From Selaginella moellendorffii (taxonomy: Eukaryota; Streptophyta; Lycopodiopsida; Selaginellales; Selaginellaceae): a stretch of DNA of 32,057 nucleotides. Shown here one piece after another: positions 1 through 10,026 of this stretch; position 1 is the first letter of the stretch; each line of letters opens with the position of its first letter. Both the position numbers and the translations under genes were made by a program. Below the pieces are notes generated by a model. It was not told the origin of the DNA and did not search any database. It was given only the letters and a program-made list of their open reading frames with translations. The stretch lies in NCBI RefSeq assembly GCF_000143415.4, contig NW_003314276.1:351055-383111 (forward strand), written 5' to 3'.

Positions 1-376
1 GATATTAGTATACGGCATTGTAGCCATACACTTGGCCCTCACATCATCCCCTCCTCTCATAATAATAGAAGACCATCATGGTTCTGTTGTAGACGGGCCG
101 GTATTTGGAGGAATGTCAGGACCACTCTAACAGGATTGTGTGGTTCAGATTGAAACTAATTTGACGGCTATCAAAATCCTAGTACGATGATATTAGTATA
201 CGGCATTGTAGCCATACACTTGGCCCTGACATCATCCCCTCCTCTCATAATAATAGAAGACCATCATGGTTCTATTGTAGATGGGCCGAGATTTGGAGGA
301 ACGTCAGGACCACCCTAACAGGAGTGAGTCGTCCAGATTGAAACTAATTCGACGGCTATCAAAATCCAAGTACGCT

Positions 377-1128
377 GATATTAGTATACGGCATTGTAGC
401 CATACACTTGGCCCTCACATCATCCCCTCCTCTCATAATAATAGAAGACCATCATGGTTCTGTTGTAGACGGGCCGGGATTTGGAGGAACGTTAGGACCA
501 CCCTAACAGGATTGTGTCGTTCAGATTGAAACTAATTTGATGGCTATCAAAATCCTAGTATGCTGATATTAGTATACGGCATTGTAGCCATACACTTGGC
601 CCTCACATCATCCCCTCCTCTCATAATAATAGAAGACCATCGTGGTTTTGTTGTAGACGGGCCGGGATTTGGAGGAACGTTAGGACCACCCTAACAGGAT
701 TGTGTGGTTCAGATTGAAACTAATTTGACGGCTATCAAAATCCTAGTACGCTGATATTAGTATACAGCATTGTAACCATACACTTGTCCCTTACATCATC
801 CCCTCCTCTCATAATAATAGAAGACCATCATGGTTCTGTTGTAGACGGGCCGGGATTTGGAGGAACGTCAGGACCACCGTAACAGGAGTGAGTCGTCCAA
901 ATTGAAACTAATTTGATGGCTATCAAAATCCTAGTATGATGATATTAGTATACGGCATTGTAGCCATACACTTGGCCCTCACATCATCCCCTCCTCTCAT
1001 AATAATAAAAGACCATCATGGTTCTGTTGTAGACGGGCCGGGATTTGGAGGAACGTCAGGACCACCCTAACAGGAGTGTGTGGTTCAAATTGAAACTAAT
1101 TTGATGGCTATCAAAATCCTAGTACGAT
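377..1128. repeat. Satellite higher-order block A, first copy
   Basis: Four consecutive monomers (377, 565, 753, 941) recur in the same order at 2257-3008, offset by exactly 10 units (1880 bp). Shared marker variants are CGTGGTTTTG at about 640, the unit starting 753 with GTAACCATAC and CTTGTCCCTT, and AATAATAAAA in the unit starting 941. The one clear difference I saw is GATGGC versus GACGGC near the end of the third unit. Confidence 0.85.
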
Positions 1129-2256
1129 GATATTAGTATACGGCATTGTAGCCATACACTTGGCCCTCACATTATCCCCTCCTCTCATAATAATAAAAGA
1201 CCATCATGGTTCTGTTGTAGACGGGCCGGGATTTGGAGGAACGTCAGGACCACTCTAACAGGATTGTGTGGTTCAGATTGAAACTAATTTGACGGCTATC
1301 AAAATCCTAGTACGATGATATTAGTATACAGCATTGTAGCCATACACTTGGCCCTGACATCATCCCCTCCTCTCATAATAATAGAAGACCATCATGGTTC
1401 TATTGTAGATGGGCCGAGATTTGGAGGAACGTCAGGACCACCCTAACAGGAGTGAGTGGTCCAGATTGAAACTAATTCGACGGCTATCAAAATCCAAGTA
1501 CGCTGATATTAGTATACGGCATTGTAGCCATACACTTGGCCCTCACATCATCCCCTCCTCTCATAATAATAGAAGACCATCATGGTTCTGTTGTAGACGG
1601 GCCGGGATTTGGAGGAACGTTAGGACCACCCTAACAGGATTGTGTGGTTCAGATTGAAACTAATTTGATGGCTATCAAAATCCTAGTATGCTGATATTAG
1701 TATACGGCATTGTAGCCATACACTTGGCCCTCACATCATCCCCTCCTCTCATAATAATAGAAGACCATCATGGTTCTGTTGTAGACGGGCCGGGATTTGG
1801 AGGAACGTTAGGACCACCCTAACAGGATTGTGTGGTTCAGATTGAAACTAATTTGATGGCTATCAAAATCCTAGTATGCTGATATTAGTATACGGCATTG
1901 TAGCCATACACTTGGCCCTCACATCATCCCCTCCTCTCATAATAATAGAAGACCATCATGGTTCTATTGTAGACGGGCCGAGATTTGGAGGAACGTCAGG
2001 ACCACTCTAACAGGAGTGAGTCGTCCAGATTGAAACTAATTCGACGGCTATCAAAATCCAAGTACGCTGATATTAGTATACGGCATTGTAGCCATACACT
2101 TGGCCCTCACATCATCCCCTCCTCTCATAATAATAGAAGACCATCATGGTTCTGTTGTAGACGGGCCGAGATTTGGAGGAACGTCAGGACCACCCTAACA
2201 GGAGTGAGTCGTCCAGATTGAAACTAATTCGACGGCTATCAAAATCCAAGTACGCT

Positions 2257-3008
2257 GATATTAGTATACGGCATTGTAGCCATACACTTGGCCCTCACAT
2301 CATCCCCTCCTCTCATAATAATAGAAGACCATCATGGTTCTGTTGTAGACGGGCCGGGATTTGGAGGAACGTTAGGACCACCCTAACAGGATTGTGTCGT
2401 TCAGATTGAAACTAATTTGATGGCTATCAAAATCCTAGTATGCTGATATTAGTATACGGCATTGTAGCCATACACTTGGCCCTCACATCATCCCCTCCTC
2501 TCATAATAATAGAAGACCATCGTGGTTTTGTTGTAGACGGGCCGGGATTTGGAGGAACGTTAGGACCACCCTAACAGGATTGTGTGGTTCAGATTGAAAC
2601 TAATTTGACGGCTATCAAAATCCTAGTACGCTGATATTAGTATACAGCATTGTAACCATACACTTGTCCCTTACATCATCCCCTCCTCTCATAATAATAG
2701 AAGACCATCATGGTTCTGTTGTAGACGGGCCGGGATTTGGAGGAACGTCAGGACCACCGTAACAGGAGTGAGTCGTCCAAATTGAAACTAATTTGACGGC
2801 TATCAAAATCCTAGTATGATGATATTAGTATACGGCATTGTAGCCATACACTTGGCCCTCACATCATCCCCTCCTCTCATAATAATAAAAGACCATCATG
2901 GTTCTGTTGTAGACGGGCCGGGATTTGGAGGAACGTCAGGACCACCCTAACAGGAGTGTGTGGTTCAAATTGAAACTAATTTGATGGCTATCAAAATCCT
3001 AGTACGAT
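2257..3008. repeat. Satellite higher-order block A, second copy
   Basis: Second occurrence of the four-monomer block at 377-1128, nearly identical. This is much closer similarity than between adjacent monomers, so it reflects segmental duplication inside the array. Confidence 0.85.
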
Positions 3009-4136
3009 GATATTAGTATACGGCATTGTAGCCATACACTTGGCCCTCACATTATCCCCTCCTCTCATAATAATAAAAGACCATCATGGTTCTGTTGTAG
3101 ACGGGCCGGGATTTGGAGGAACGTCAGGACCACCCTAACAGGAGTGTGTGGTTCAAATTGAAACTAATTTGATGGCTATCAAAATCCTAGTACGATGATA
3201 TTAGTATACGGCATTGTAGCCATACACTTGGCCCTCACATTATCCCCTCCTCTCATAATAATAGAAGACCATCATGGTTCTGTTGTAGACGGGCCGGGAT
3301 TTGGAGGAACGTCAGGACCACCCTAACAGGAGTGAGTTGTGCAGATTGAAACTAATTCGACAGCTATCAAAATCCTAATACGCTGATATTAGTATATGGC
3401 ATTGTAGCCATACACTTGGCCCTGACATCATCCCCTCCTCTCATAATAATAGAAGACCATCATGGTTCTATTGTAGATGGGCCGAGATTTGGAGGAACGT
3501 CAGGACCACCCTAACAGGAGTGAGTCGTCCAGATTGAAACTAATTCGACGGCTATCAAAATCCAAGTACGCTGATATTAGTATACGGCATTGTAGCCATA
3601 CACTTGGCCCTCACATCATCCCCTCCTCTCATAATAATAGAAGACCATCATGGTTCTGTTGTAGACGGGCCAGGATTTGGAGGAACGTTAGGACCACCCT
3701 AACAGGATTGTGTGGTTCAGATTGTAACTAATTTGATGGCTATCAAAATCCTAGTATGCTGATATTAGTATACGGCATTGTAGCCATACACTTGGCCCTC
3801 ACATCATCCCCTCCTCTCATAATAATAGAAGACCATCGTGGTTCTATTGTAGACGGGCCGAGATTTGGAGGAACATCAGGACCACCCTAACAGGAGTGAG
3901 TCGTCCAGATTGAAACTAATTCGACGGCTATCAAAATCCAAGTACGCTGATATTAGTATACGGCATTGTAGCCATACACTTGGCCCTCACATCATCCCCT
4001 CCTCTCATAATAATAGAAGACAATCATGATTCTGTTGTAGACAGGCCGGGATTTGGAGGAATGTTAGGACCACCTTAACAGGAGCGAGTGGTCCAGATTG
4101 AAACTAATTTGACGGCTATCAAAATCCCAATACGCT

Positions 4137-4888
4137 GATATTAGTATACGGCATTGTAGCCATACACTTGGCCCTCACATCATCCCCTCCTCTCATAATA
4201 ATAGAAGACCATCATGGTTCTGTTGTAGACGGGCCGGTATTTGGAGGAATGTCAGGACCACTCTAACAGGATTGTGTGGTTCAGATTGAAACTAATTTGA
4301 CGGCTATCAAAATCCTAGTACGATGATATTAGTATACAGCATTGTAGCCATACACTTGGCCCTGACATCATCCCCTCCTCTCATAATAATAGAAGACCAT
4401 CATGGTTCTATTGTAGATGGGCCGAGATTTGGAGGAACGTCAGGACCACCCTAACAGGAGTGAGTCGTCCAGATTGAAACTAATTCGACGGCTATCAAAA
4501 TCCAAGTACGCTGATATTAGTATACGGCATTGTAGCCATACACTTGGCCCTCACATCATCCCCTCCTCTCATAATAATAGAAGACCATCATGGTTCTGTT
4601 GTAGACGGGCCGGGATTTGGAGGAACGTTAGGACCACCCTAACAGGATTGTGTCGTTCAGATTGAAACTAATTTGATGGCTATCAAAATCCTAGTATGCT
4701 GATATTAGTATACGGCATTGTAGCCATACACTTGGCCCTCACATCATCCCCTCCTCTCATAATAATAGAAGACCATCGTGGTTTTGTTGTAGACGGGCCG
4801 GGATTTGGAGGAACGTTAGGACCACCCTAACAGGATTGTGTGGTTCAGATTGAAACTAATTTGACGGCTATCAAAATCCTAGTACGAT
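4137..4888. repeat. Satellite higher-order block B (copy of 1-752)
   Basis: Monomers at 4137, 4325, 4513 and 4701 repeat those at 1, 189, 377 and 565 (offset 22 units, 4136 bp). Markers are GGTATTTGGAGGAATG in the first unit, GCCCTGACATC plus GTAGATGGGCC in the second, GTCGTTCAG in the third and CGTGGTTTTG in the fourth. The block partly overlaps block A, so the array carries nested duplications with more than one period. Confidence 0.8.
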
Positions 4889-5012
4889 GATATTATTATA
4901 CGGCATTGTAGCCATACACATGGCCCTCACATCATCCCCTCCTCTCATAATAATAGAAGACCATCATGGTTCTATTGTAGACGGGCCGGGATTTGGAGGA
5001 ATGTCAAGACCA

Positions 5013-5880
5013 TGTGTTTGAATGTCCGAATGAGCCATTCGACCAGATCGTTTGATTGTTGATGATAAGCACTTGTGAATGTGTGGTGTATCCCCAATTG
5101 AGACGTCAAAACATGAAGTGCCTCAACTATAAATATGGGACCATTATCTGAAAGAATCCACTCTGGACAAGAATGCTAGAATACCACTCGAATGAGGAGG
5201 AAGTATCCAACAACAATTGTAGAAGCGCTAGCAAGAGCACCAACTTCCACCCAACGAGTTAAGTAGTCAGAAGCAATAATAACATACTCATTGCCAGTAG
5301 TCGACTGTGGAAAAGGTCCTATAAGATATAATGCCACCAACTCAAATGGACAGGAAATTGCAATTGACTCCAACCGTCCTTCCGCAGCACGAGGGGGAGT
5401 ATTATAAGCTTGGTACCAAACGCAGCTATGCACATACCGGATAATATTGTGTCGCATCTCTGGCCAAGAAAAAGACTTGCGCAGCTTCTCGATTACACGA
5501 TGATGTCCCATATGCCCACCTAGAGCAGGAGAATCATGGTAGGCATGGAGAAACTGTGGAATAAAGACAGAAGGCACCACCAACGTTAAATGATCATCAG
5601 GATTTGTCCCCACAAAATAAAGAAGGCCGTCTTCAAGGCGATATTGAGAATGTCAATGCCGGAAAGGTAAGTCATCAGCAAGTGATGCAGAATCCTCAAA
5701 CCCCTCTCAAAGCCTTCAAATCCACGGCTCAATCTTTTGAGCCTCATAAACCTCATCAAGAGAAGGTAGATCTTGCTTTGCGTCTTGTGGACATTGAACA
5801 TCAAGTACAGCAACCGCTGACGGCATAGAATCCTCATCTAGAAAATCTACAGATGCTAGAACAACAGGTTCGTCAGAAAC
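5013..5880 (-). pseudogene. Gypsy integrase, copy 1 (truncated, catalytic Asp lost)
   Basis: The zinc-binding region is GGHMGHHRVIEKLRKSFSWPEM...VHSCVWYQA, with the last Cys of the HHCC finger changed to Tyr. In the core domain the first catalytic Asp (FDLMGPF in copy 2) is Tyr (LYLIGPF). The second Asp (SDNG, near 5137-5148) and the Glu (codon 5038-5040) remain but in another frame. A frameshift separates the 5' and 3' parts near 5600, and a stop follows RVVF at about 5176. The reading ends at the satellite junction. Confidence 0.87.
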
Positions 5881-6300
5881 ATGAGAAGAGAGTGGAGAAG
5901 GAAGAAGAGCTCGAGAAAGGGCATCAACATCAGGTCTAAAACTCCCTAGGTGATGAACAACATCAAAATCATATATCTTAAGCTTTAAAGTCCACCGAGC
6001 AGTATGACCAACCAGGTCCTTCCGCTTCAATAATGAAATAACGGTAGCATGGTCACCTTCAAGTAACGTTTGAGAACCACGTAAATATACATGAAGTTTT
6101 TCGAAACCCCAGACTGCTGCTAAACACTCCTTCTCTATCGTGGAATAGTTCATCTTCGTTGGCTATAACGTATGGCTTATATACGCAATGGAATGGCATT
6201 GACCAAGCACACTTGAGCTTTCTTGCATCAACACTCCTCCAACACCAATGTTAGAAGCATCCACGCACAAAATAAAAGGTTGAGTGTAGTCAGGATATGC
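5880..6300 (-). pseudogene. Gypsy RNase H domain, copy 1
   Basis: Minus-strand sequence encodes PFILCVDAS, the first catalytic Asp region, at about 6255-6285. MNYSTIEKECLAAVWGFEKLH carries the catalytic Glu, GDHATVISLLKRK a third acidic residue, and RPDVDALSRA the last, near 5905-5940. The frame around 6153-6240 is broken: a stop lies in the TKMNYS-proximal stretch where copy 2 reads through. This copy retains a base at about 6275 that copy 2 has lost, so the copies were damaged independently here. Confidence 0.83.
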
Positions 6301-6359
6301 CAAAACCGGAGTAGTCATCAATAGCTCTTTGAGATCCACGAATGCCCACTCACAATCTA

Positions 6360-6906
6360 GAGACTAGATGAAAGATGACACTGATGACTTCAACAACGCT
6401 CGCAATGATGCAGTGCAATCCGAAAGATGATTCACAAAGTGACCGAGATATTGCACCTTGCCCAAGAAGCACTGCACATCATTTAGACATTTCGGAGTAG
6501 GGAACTTTAGAACAGCCATAAGTTTGTTGAGATCAACTTGCAAACCTTCACGAGAAATATAGTACCCAAGATAAGTTGTGTTCTTGGACCCAAACACACA
6601 CTTCAACCGCTTCAGCTTTAAACCAACGTCCCGTCTCGTAGCCGATCCAACACTTTACGAACATCACGAACATGCTCCTCCCACGTCCCCTCTGAGTGGA
6701 TCAAAACATCATCAATGAAGTTAGCAGTTAGCTCCGGCATATCACAAAGAACCTCGTCCATCATCCACTAGACAGTTTCTGGAGCATTGTTCAAACCAAA
6801 TGGCATCACCAAGAATTTGTACAATCCAAGTGGCATACAAAAAGTAGTCTTAGGAATATCTTCTTCGGCCATTGGTACTTGCTAGTACCTAGAAGCAAGA
6901 TCTAGC
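6360..6906 (-). pseudogene. Gypsy reverse transcriptase, C-terminal part, copy 1
   Basis: Continues the RT after the insertions. The minus-strand reading gives [13 protein letters not shown] and the catalytic FIDDVLIHSEG (near 6710-6740), then KCVFGSKNTTYLGYYISREGLQVDLNKLMAVLKFPTPK and FLGKVQYLGHFVNHLSDCTASLRALL. Stops replace the Trp of GYWQV and the Gln/Arg of FQRMMD, and a frame change follows LDRLR. The aspartate pair is retained but the gene is dead. Confidence 0.87.
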
Positions 6907-7101
6907 TGTAAGCAACCAAAGAGAACAACTTGAGAGGCGGTCCATAAGGTTCAAATATAGAGGGAAAAAGGCCCATGAATAAGAGTGCACCCCCTTTTCC
7001 AATCTGTTAAGGGTCTTTGGATATTTGGGGTTAGGTGTCCTTGGGTTTAAATAGTACTGAGATGGGTTACATCCTGGGAAGTCCAAATTCATGAGCTTAC
7101 A
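6907..7101 (+). repeat. Cassandra-type left LTR
   Basis: 195 bp, TGTAAGCAACC...GAGCTTACA. Its 5S-like C-box region is altered (GATGGGTTACATCCTGGG at about 7060-7078) compared with the right LTR, which keeps GGGTGACCTCCTGGG. Confidence 0.9.
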
Positions 7102-7306
7102 TTTGGTATTTGAGTGGTCTCAAGTTCGACTTTGTTAGTTGGCTAGGGGAATCACACCACATGATGATTGACATTTGGCTGGTTTAGTTTGCTCCCGCTG
7201 GGCTCGACCCGAGGGGTAGGGTGTCAAGAGAGCTGGGCTCTCGGGAGAGCTGTGGCTCTCAGCTTTCGTTCACGAGGGCATGAACTTGTAGGGAAGCATG
7301 GTGGAT

Positions 7307-7501
7307 TGTAAGCAACCAAAGAGAACGACTTGAGAGACGGTCCATGAGGTTCAAATATAGAGGGAAAAGGGCCCATGAATAAGAGTGCACCCCTTTTTCC
7401 AATCAGTTAAGAGTCTTGGGATATTTGAGGTTAAACGTCCTTGGGTTTAAATAGTACTGGGCTGGGTGACCTCCTGGGAAGTCCAAATTCAGAAGCTTAC
7501 A
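7307..7501 (+). repeat. Cassandra-type right LTR
   Basis: 195 bp, the same length as the left LTR and about 90% alike by eye. The 5S-like block at about 7429-7484 contains TTAAACGTCCTTGGG, TAGTACTGGG and GGGTGACCTCCTGGGAAG, matching the A-box to C-box region of plant 5S rRNA. Confidence 0.9.
7429..7484 (+). promoter_or_regulatory. 5S rRNA-like internal Pol III control region in TRIM LTR
   Basis: The A-box-like TTAAACGTCCTTGGG and C-box-like GGGTGACCTCCTGGG are in 5S spacing with TAGTACTGGG between them. In Cassandra elements such sequence can be transcribed by RNA polymerase III. The 5' part of 5S rRNA is not present, so this is not a 5S rRNA gene. Activity here is inferred, not shown. Confidence 0.75.
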
Positions 7502-7523
7502 CTAGCTTGGTAAACCAACGACT

Positions 7524-8127
7524 TGTAAGCTCTTGAATTTGGACTTCCCGGGAGGCCACCTAAGGAAGTGCTCAAGAACAGCTCCCACTCCCGAAAGGGA
7601 AACCAACTGCGGTGCTCCTGGCTCTTGTGGAGTGGTGCCCCACTTGAGTACCTTGTGGCTCATTGGTCCTCGCCCTTCCTAGGGGCTTGGGCCTTCCCTT
7701 CGGGATAGAAGTGGGAGGGTAGAGGTACCCATACCGAGCTGTTAGGCCACAGTGTTTTGCCCTGGTGTCCCGAAGCAAGTGTTGCACCCAAGGTTTAGAG
7801 GGTCCCATGATCAAGTCTTGTTATACCAAGGGGTGTTAGGAACCTGGAGGCTTGGTGTGCTTGGCTGCTTGTGCCTGCGGGGAGTGTAGTCGAACCTTAA
7901 GTCCAGTCTAACCCGAGGAGGGGGATTGGGAGAGATTTGGGAATCCGTATATGGATGGCTAACGCTCCATTGCTTGTGCAGTGAGTAGCTGAAACCATGT
8001 AAGACTAAGTAGTAACTGGTACAATAGGCAGGAACCTTGGCGAGGGAACTTAGCAAAACCCAAGGCAGTGTTGGTTGGATAGACGAGGTAAGCTGGCAAA
8101 TTGGAAATGAAATATTTGTGGCTTACA
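7524..8127 (-). mobile_element. 604-bp insertion with Cassandra-like termini
   Basis: Bounded by TGTAAG (7524) and CTTACA (ending 8127) and flanked by the 5-bp duplication CGACT (7519-7523 and 8128-8132). Removing it restores the gypsy RT sequence. On the minus strand its 3' end carries GGAAGTCCAAATTC and CTTACA plus a degraded 5S-like block, matching the Cassandra LTR 3' end. The rest is not recognisably the LTR seen at 6907-7501, and I see no paired LTR inside it. About 120 bp from its minus-strand 5' end, CTTACA is followed by TGGTTTCAG, possibly an LTR end with a weak tRNA-Met primer site. It has no coding potential. It may be a diverged or chimeric TRIM. Confidence 0.72.
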
Positions 8128-8132
8128 CGACT

Positions 8133-8564
8133 TCACCCTAGATGATCCAAGAGCCCTAGACAATCCAAGAGATCAGCAGTGTGAAGAAGAGGGTACACAT
8201 TCAGGATCGTCACTTCATTTAATAGACGATAGTTGATGCAGAAATGAATACTCCCATTAGGCTTCGTCACAAGATGAGGTTCACATGCACAAGGACTCTG
8301 CAACTTTTGAATAATACCCTTCTCCAACATCTCCTTAACGTTTACACGTAAAATCTTGATCTCTTTGGATGACTGACAACGAATAGGAACCTTGATTGGA
8401 CGAGCATTCCCGGTTAGAATCGGATGACATGTGGCAATCTTGGCCCTAGATGATAGGTCAAAGTCAAAGAGATCAAAATACTCCTTCATGAGCTGGTTAA
8501 CCTCTGCAACACAAAGATTGTCGGAGGGATCGGAAAAGGGAAGATCAGAACATGATAGAAACAT
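8133..8564 (-). pseudogene. Gypsy reverse transcriptase, N-terminal part, copy 1
   Basis: Minus-strand ORF with RT fingers signatures: HPILTGNARPIKVPIR, KEIKILRVNVKEMLEKGIIQ, EPHLVTKPNGSIHFCINYRLLNE. It ends at TGA (8133-8135). This TGA is at the same codon as the TGA at 16292-16294 in copy 2, so both inherited it. Just upstream of it an 18-bp unit is duplicated in tandem (8136-8171), giving LLDCLG-LLDHLG where copy 2 has one LLDRLG. The second insertion begins directly after this segment. Confidence 0.88.
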
Positions 8565-8699
8565 AGGAGGTAATAGTGGGAGACAAAAGTAATGGAAGCA
8601 AAGGTAGAAGTAGAGGGACTAAAACATACAGAAGTGAGAGGAATGAATGAAACATAAGGAAATATGAGACAAAGGGGAGAAGCCTCAAAATCACACTTG

Positions 8700-9044
8700 G
8701 CATGATTGCGCTGCAACTAATCCATACCAAGGATGAGGTCAAAAGCTTGACTCGGCACCACCCACAAGGACTGCAACTCAAGCGCGAGATCGCCCATATG
8801 CACAACCAGGTCCACCTAATCCCGTGCATATGCATGTGTACGGTTGTTGCCATATAGAATGAAAACTAGTTCTGCCGCATGACGCAAATGTAAACGGTAA
8901 CGTGTAGCAACAGGTTGAGCAATAGAAGATAAACTCGAACCTGTATCAACTAACACGGAGAGAATAATAGAAGACTTCTTGTTATAAAAATGAACTTAGA
9001 AAGTAAATACTGGATGAACCGGTGCCAAGTGAACCCCTTGATGA
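8700..9044 (-). pseudogene. Gypsy aspartic protease, copy 1 (broken)
   Basis: The minus-strand reading VLVDTGSSLSSIA (about 8920-8960) holds the retropepsin active-site motif DTGS. It continues toward LILGMD and LQRNHAKCDFEASP near 8690-8740, the same order as in copy 2. At least two in-frame stops interrupt it: one after HAYARD, where copy 2 has Glu, and one after LILGMD, where copy 2 has Trp. The reading frame begins just after a TAG (TTTTAG/GAG) that copy 2 shares, and it differs from the gag frame. Confidence 0.8.
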
Positions 9045-9099
9045 TACTCCTAAAAGAAAGATGGAGGGGTCACTGACTTATTCGCGCAAGGTCCCTCCA

Positions 9100-10026
9100 T
9101 TACTCACACGACTCCTTGTTTCTCTGATGCATCGTGGTGTCTAGACCTTCTATTGCAGCAGCACCAATACGACATTGTTGATGCCAAGGTCTTAACCTAG
9201 GAAATGGAGGTCACCAATCTAGAAAATGCTGATAATGCCGATAAGTGTGCCCAACTTCATCACATGCCCAACAGCAAATGTCACGGCCAGGACCATGTCC
9301 TTGCCTTTGTCCTTAAACTTGAGCAGCAGCAGCATCAACCTCCATTGGAACGGGACCATCGCGTACAAAAAGAGGAGCAGAAGGATAGGCAGCAAATAGT
9401 GGAAGAGGCAACGTCTCATAATGTTGTGCCAAGTGAAGAGCATCGTCAAGGGTGGCTAGAGCAAGTGCATGCACAAGTCCGACAAGATCTTGACGAAGTG
9501 CTAGCCAAACATTCTTAGCTTGATCTGCTCTAATATATTTGGCTTCAAACGAAGCAAAAGACTTCGGAAACAAACACCAAATTTCATCACCAACTCAGAT
9601 GGCCTTTGGCAAAGACGATGCAATTGTTGGAACGCATCATCACAATCATCAGCATGTCCGAATGTGCGTTTAAAGACGTTCGGGAGAACACTCCAATCCC
9701 CACGAGTGGCTGCACTCAAACCATTGTACCATTGCAACGCTATCCTTTGGAGACACATCGTAAACTGACGCAAACGTTGAGCATCATCCCAAGAATGATA
9801 TGTGGCAATCACTGTGAAGTGATCGAACATATGGTACACATCATCCCCAAGATTCCGGCAAAAAAACGCTGGTTGAACGCGAGGATTGGCACTAAGAGCA
9901 GGAGGAGTTGTACCACATGCCATGAATGCCACCATCAACTGAGTTTGGTTGTTCAATTGCAAACACATAACATTAAACAATTGTACCAATTGCTACTCCA
10001 GAGTCAAAGGAGGAGATTGCTACCAT
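9100..10026 (-). pseudogene. gag: Gypsy gag, copy 1 (broken)
   Basis: This is the nucleocapsid/capsid polyprotein of the minus-strand element. ATG at 10026 and TAA at 9100-9102 correspond to the start and stop of gag in copy 2 (309 versus 311 codons). The capsid-like part (YHSWDDAQRLRQF, LQWYNGLSAATRGDWSVLPNVFKRTF) lies at about 9550-9900. An early in-frame TAG sits at about codon 13, one codon from the early TAG of copy 2 but not the same mutation. In the zinc knuckle (CWACDEVGHTYRHY) the final Cys of CX2CX4HX4C is now Tyr. Other frame changes are present. It should not yield functional Gag. Confidence 0.85.

Larger units (their letters stand above)
1..5012 (-). repeat. 188-bp satellite array (LTR-derived monomer)
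   Basis: About 26.7 direct copies of a 188-bp unit. Units begin with GATATTAG at 1, 189, 377 and so on every 188 bp to 4889, with no indel at any unit start I checked. Neighbouring units differ by a few substitutions. The strand given is the one on which the monomer reads like the LTR: positions 130-188 of one unit plus 1-43 of the next match, reversed, the first 102 bp of the gypsy LTR at 14008-14109. The other 86 bp (unit positions 44-129) contain a polypurine tract on the minus strand next to the LTR terminus. The last unit (4889-5012) is cut at its position 124 and carries extra changes, as expected at an array edge. The left edge lies outside the window. The 188-bp length is close to nucleosomal; a centromeric or heterochromatic role is only a possibility. 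Confidence 0.97.
6907..7501 (+). mobile_element. Cassandra-type TRIM (595 bp, two LTRs, TSD CTAGC)
   Basis: A complete small non-coding LTR retrotransposon. It has two 195-bp LTRs (6907-7101, 7307-7501) starting TGTAAG and ending CTTACA, and a 205-bp interior. A primer site resembling the tRNA-Met type (TGGTATTTGAG) starts at 7104, and a purine-rich stretch (GGGAAGCATGGTGGA) precedes the right LTR. The duplication CTAGC flanks it (6902-6906, 7502-7506), and the gypsy RT joins across it. The LTRs contain 5S rRNA-like sequence including the internal control region of 5S genes, which is the defining Cassandra trait. It encodes no protein and depends on enzymes supplied in trans. Confidence 0.92.

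Noticed and set aside
80-100. CENP-B-box-like sequence in the monomer (TTCTGTTGTAGACGGG)
   Set aside because: It resembles the box only if one base is removed from the spacing, and plants are not known to use CENP-B at centromeres.
281-4665. Recurring 78-84 codon open frames within the satellite
   Set aside because: They are the same repeat translated; 188 is not a multiple of three, so frames rotate from unit to unit. No start context or domain supports a protein.
1-5012. CRISPR-like direct repeats
   Set aside because: Units are contiguous 188-bp copies with no unique spacers, in a plant-like context.
7429-7484. A 5S rRNA gene
   Set aside because: Only the internal control region and 3' part match; the 5' part of 5S is absent and the block lies inside TRIM LTRs.
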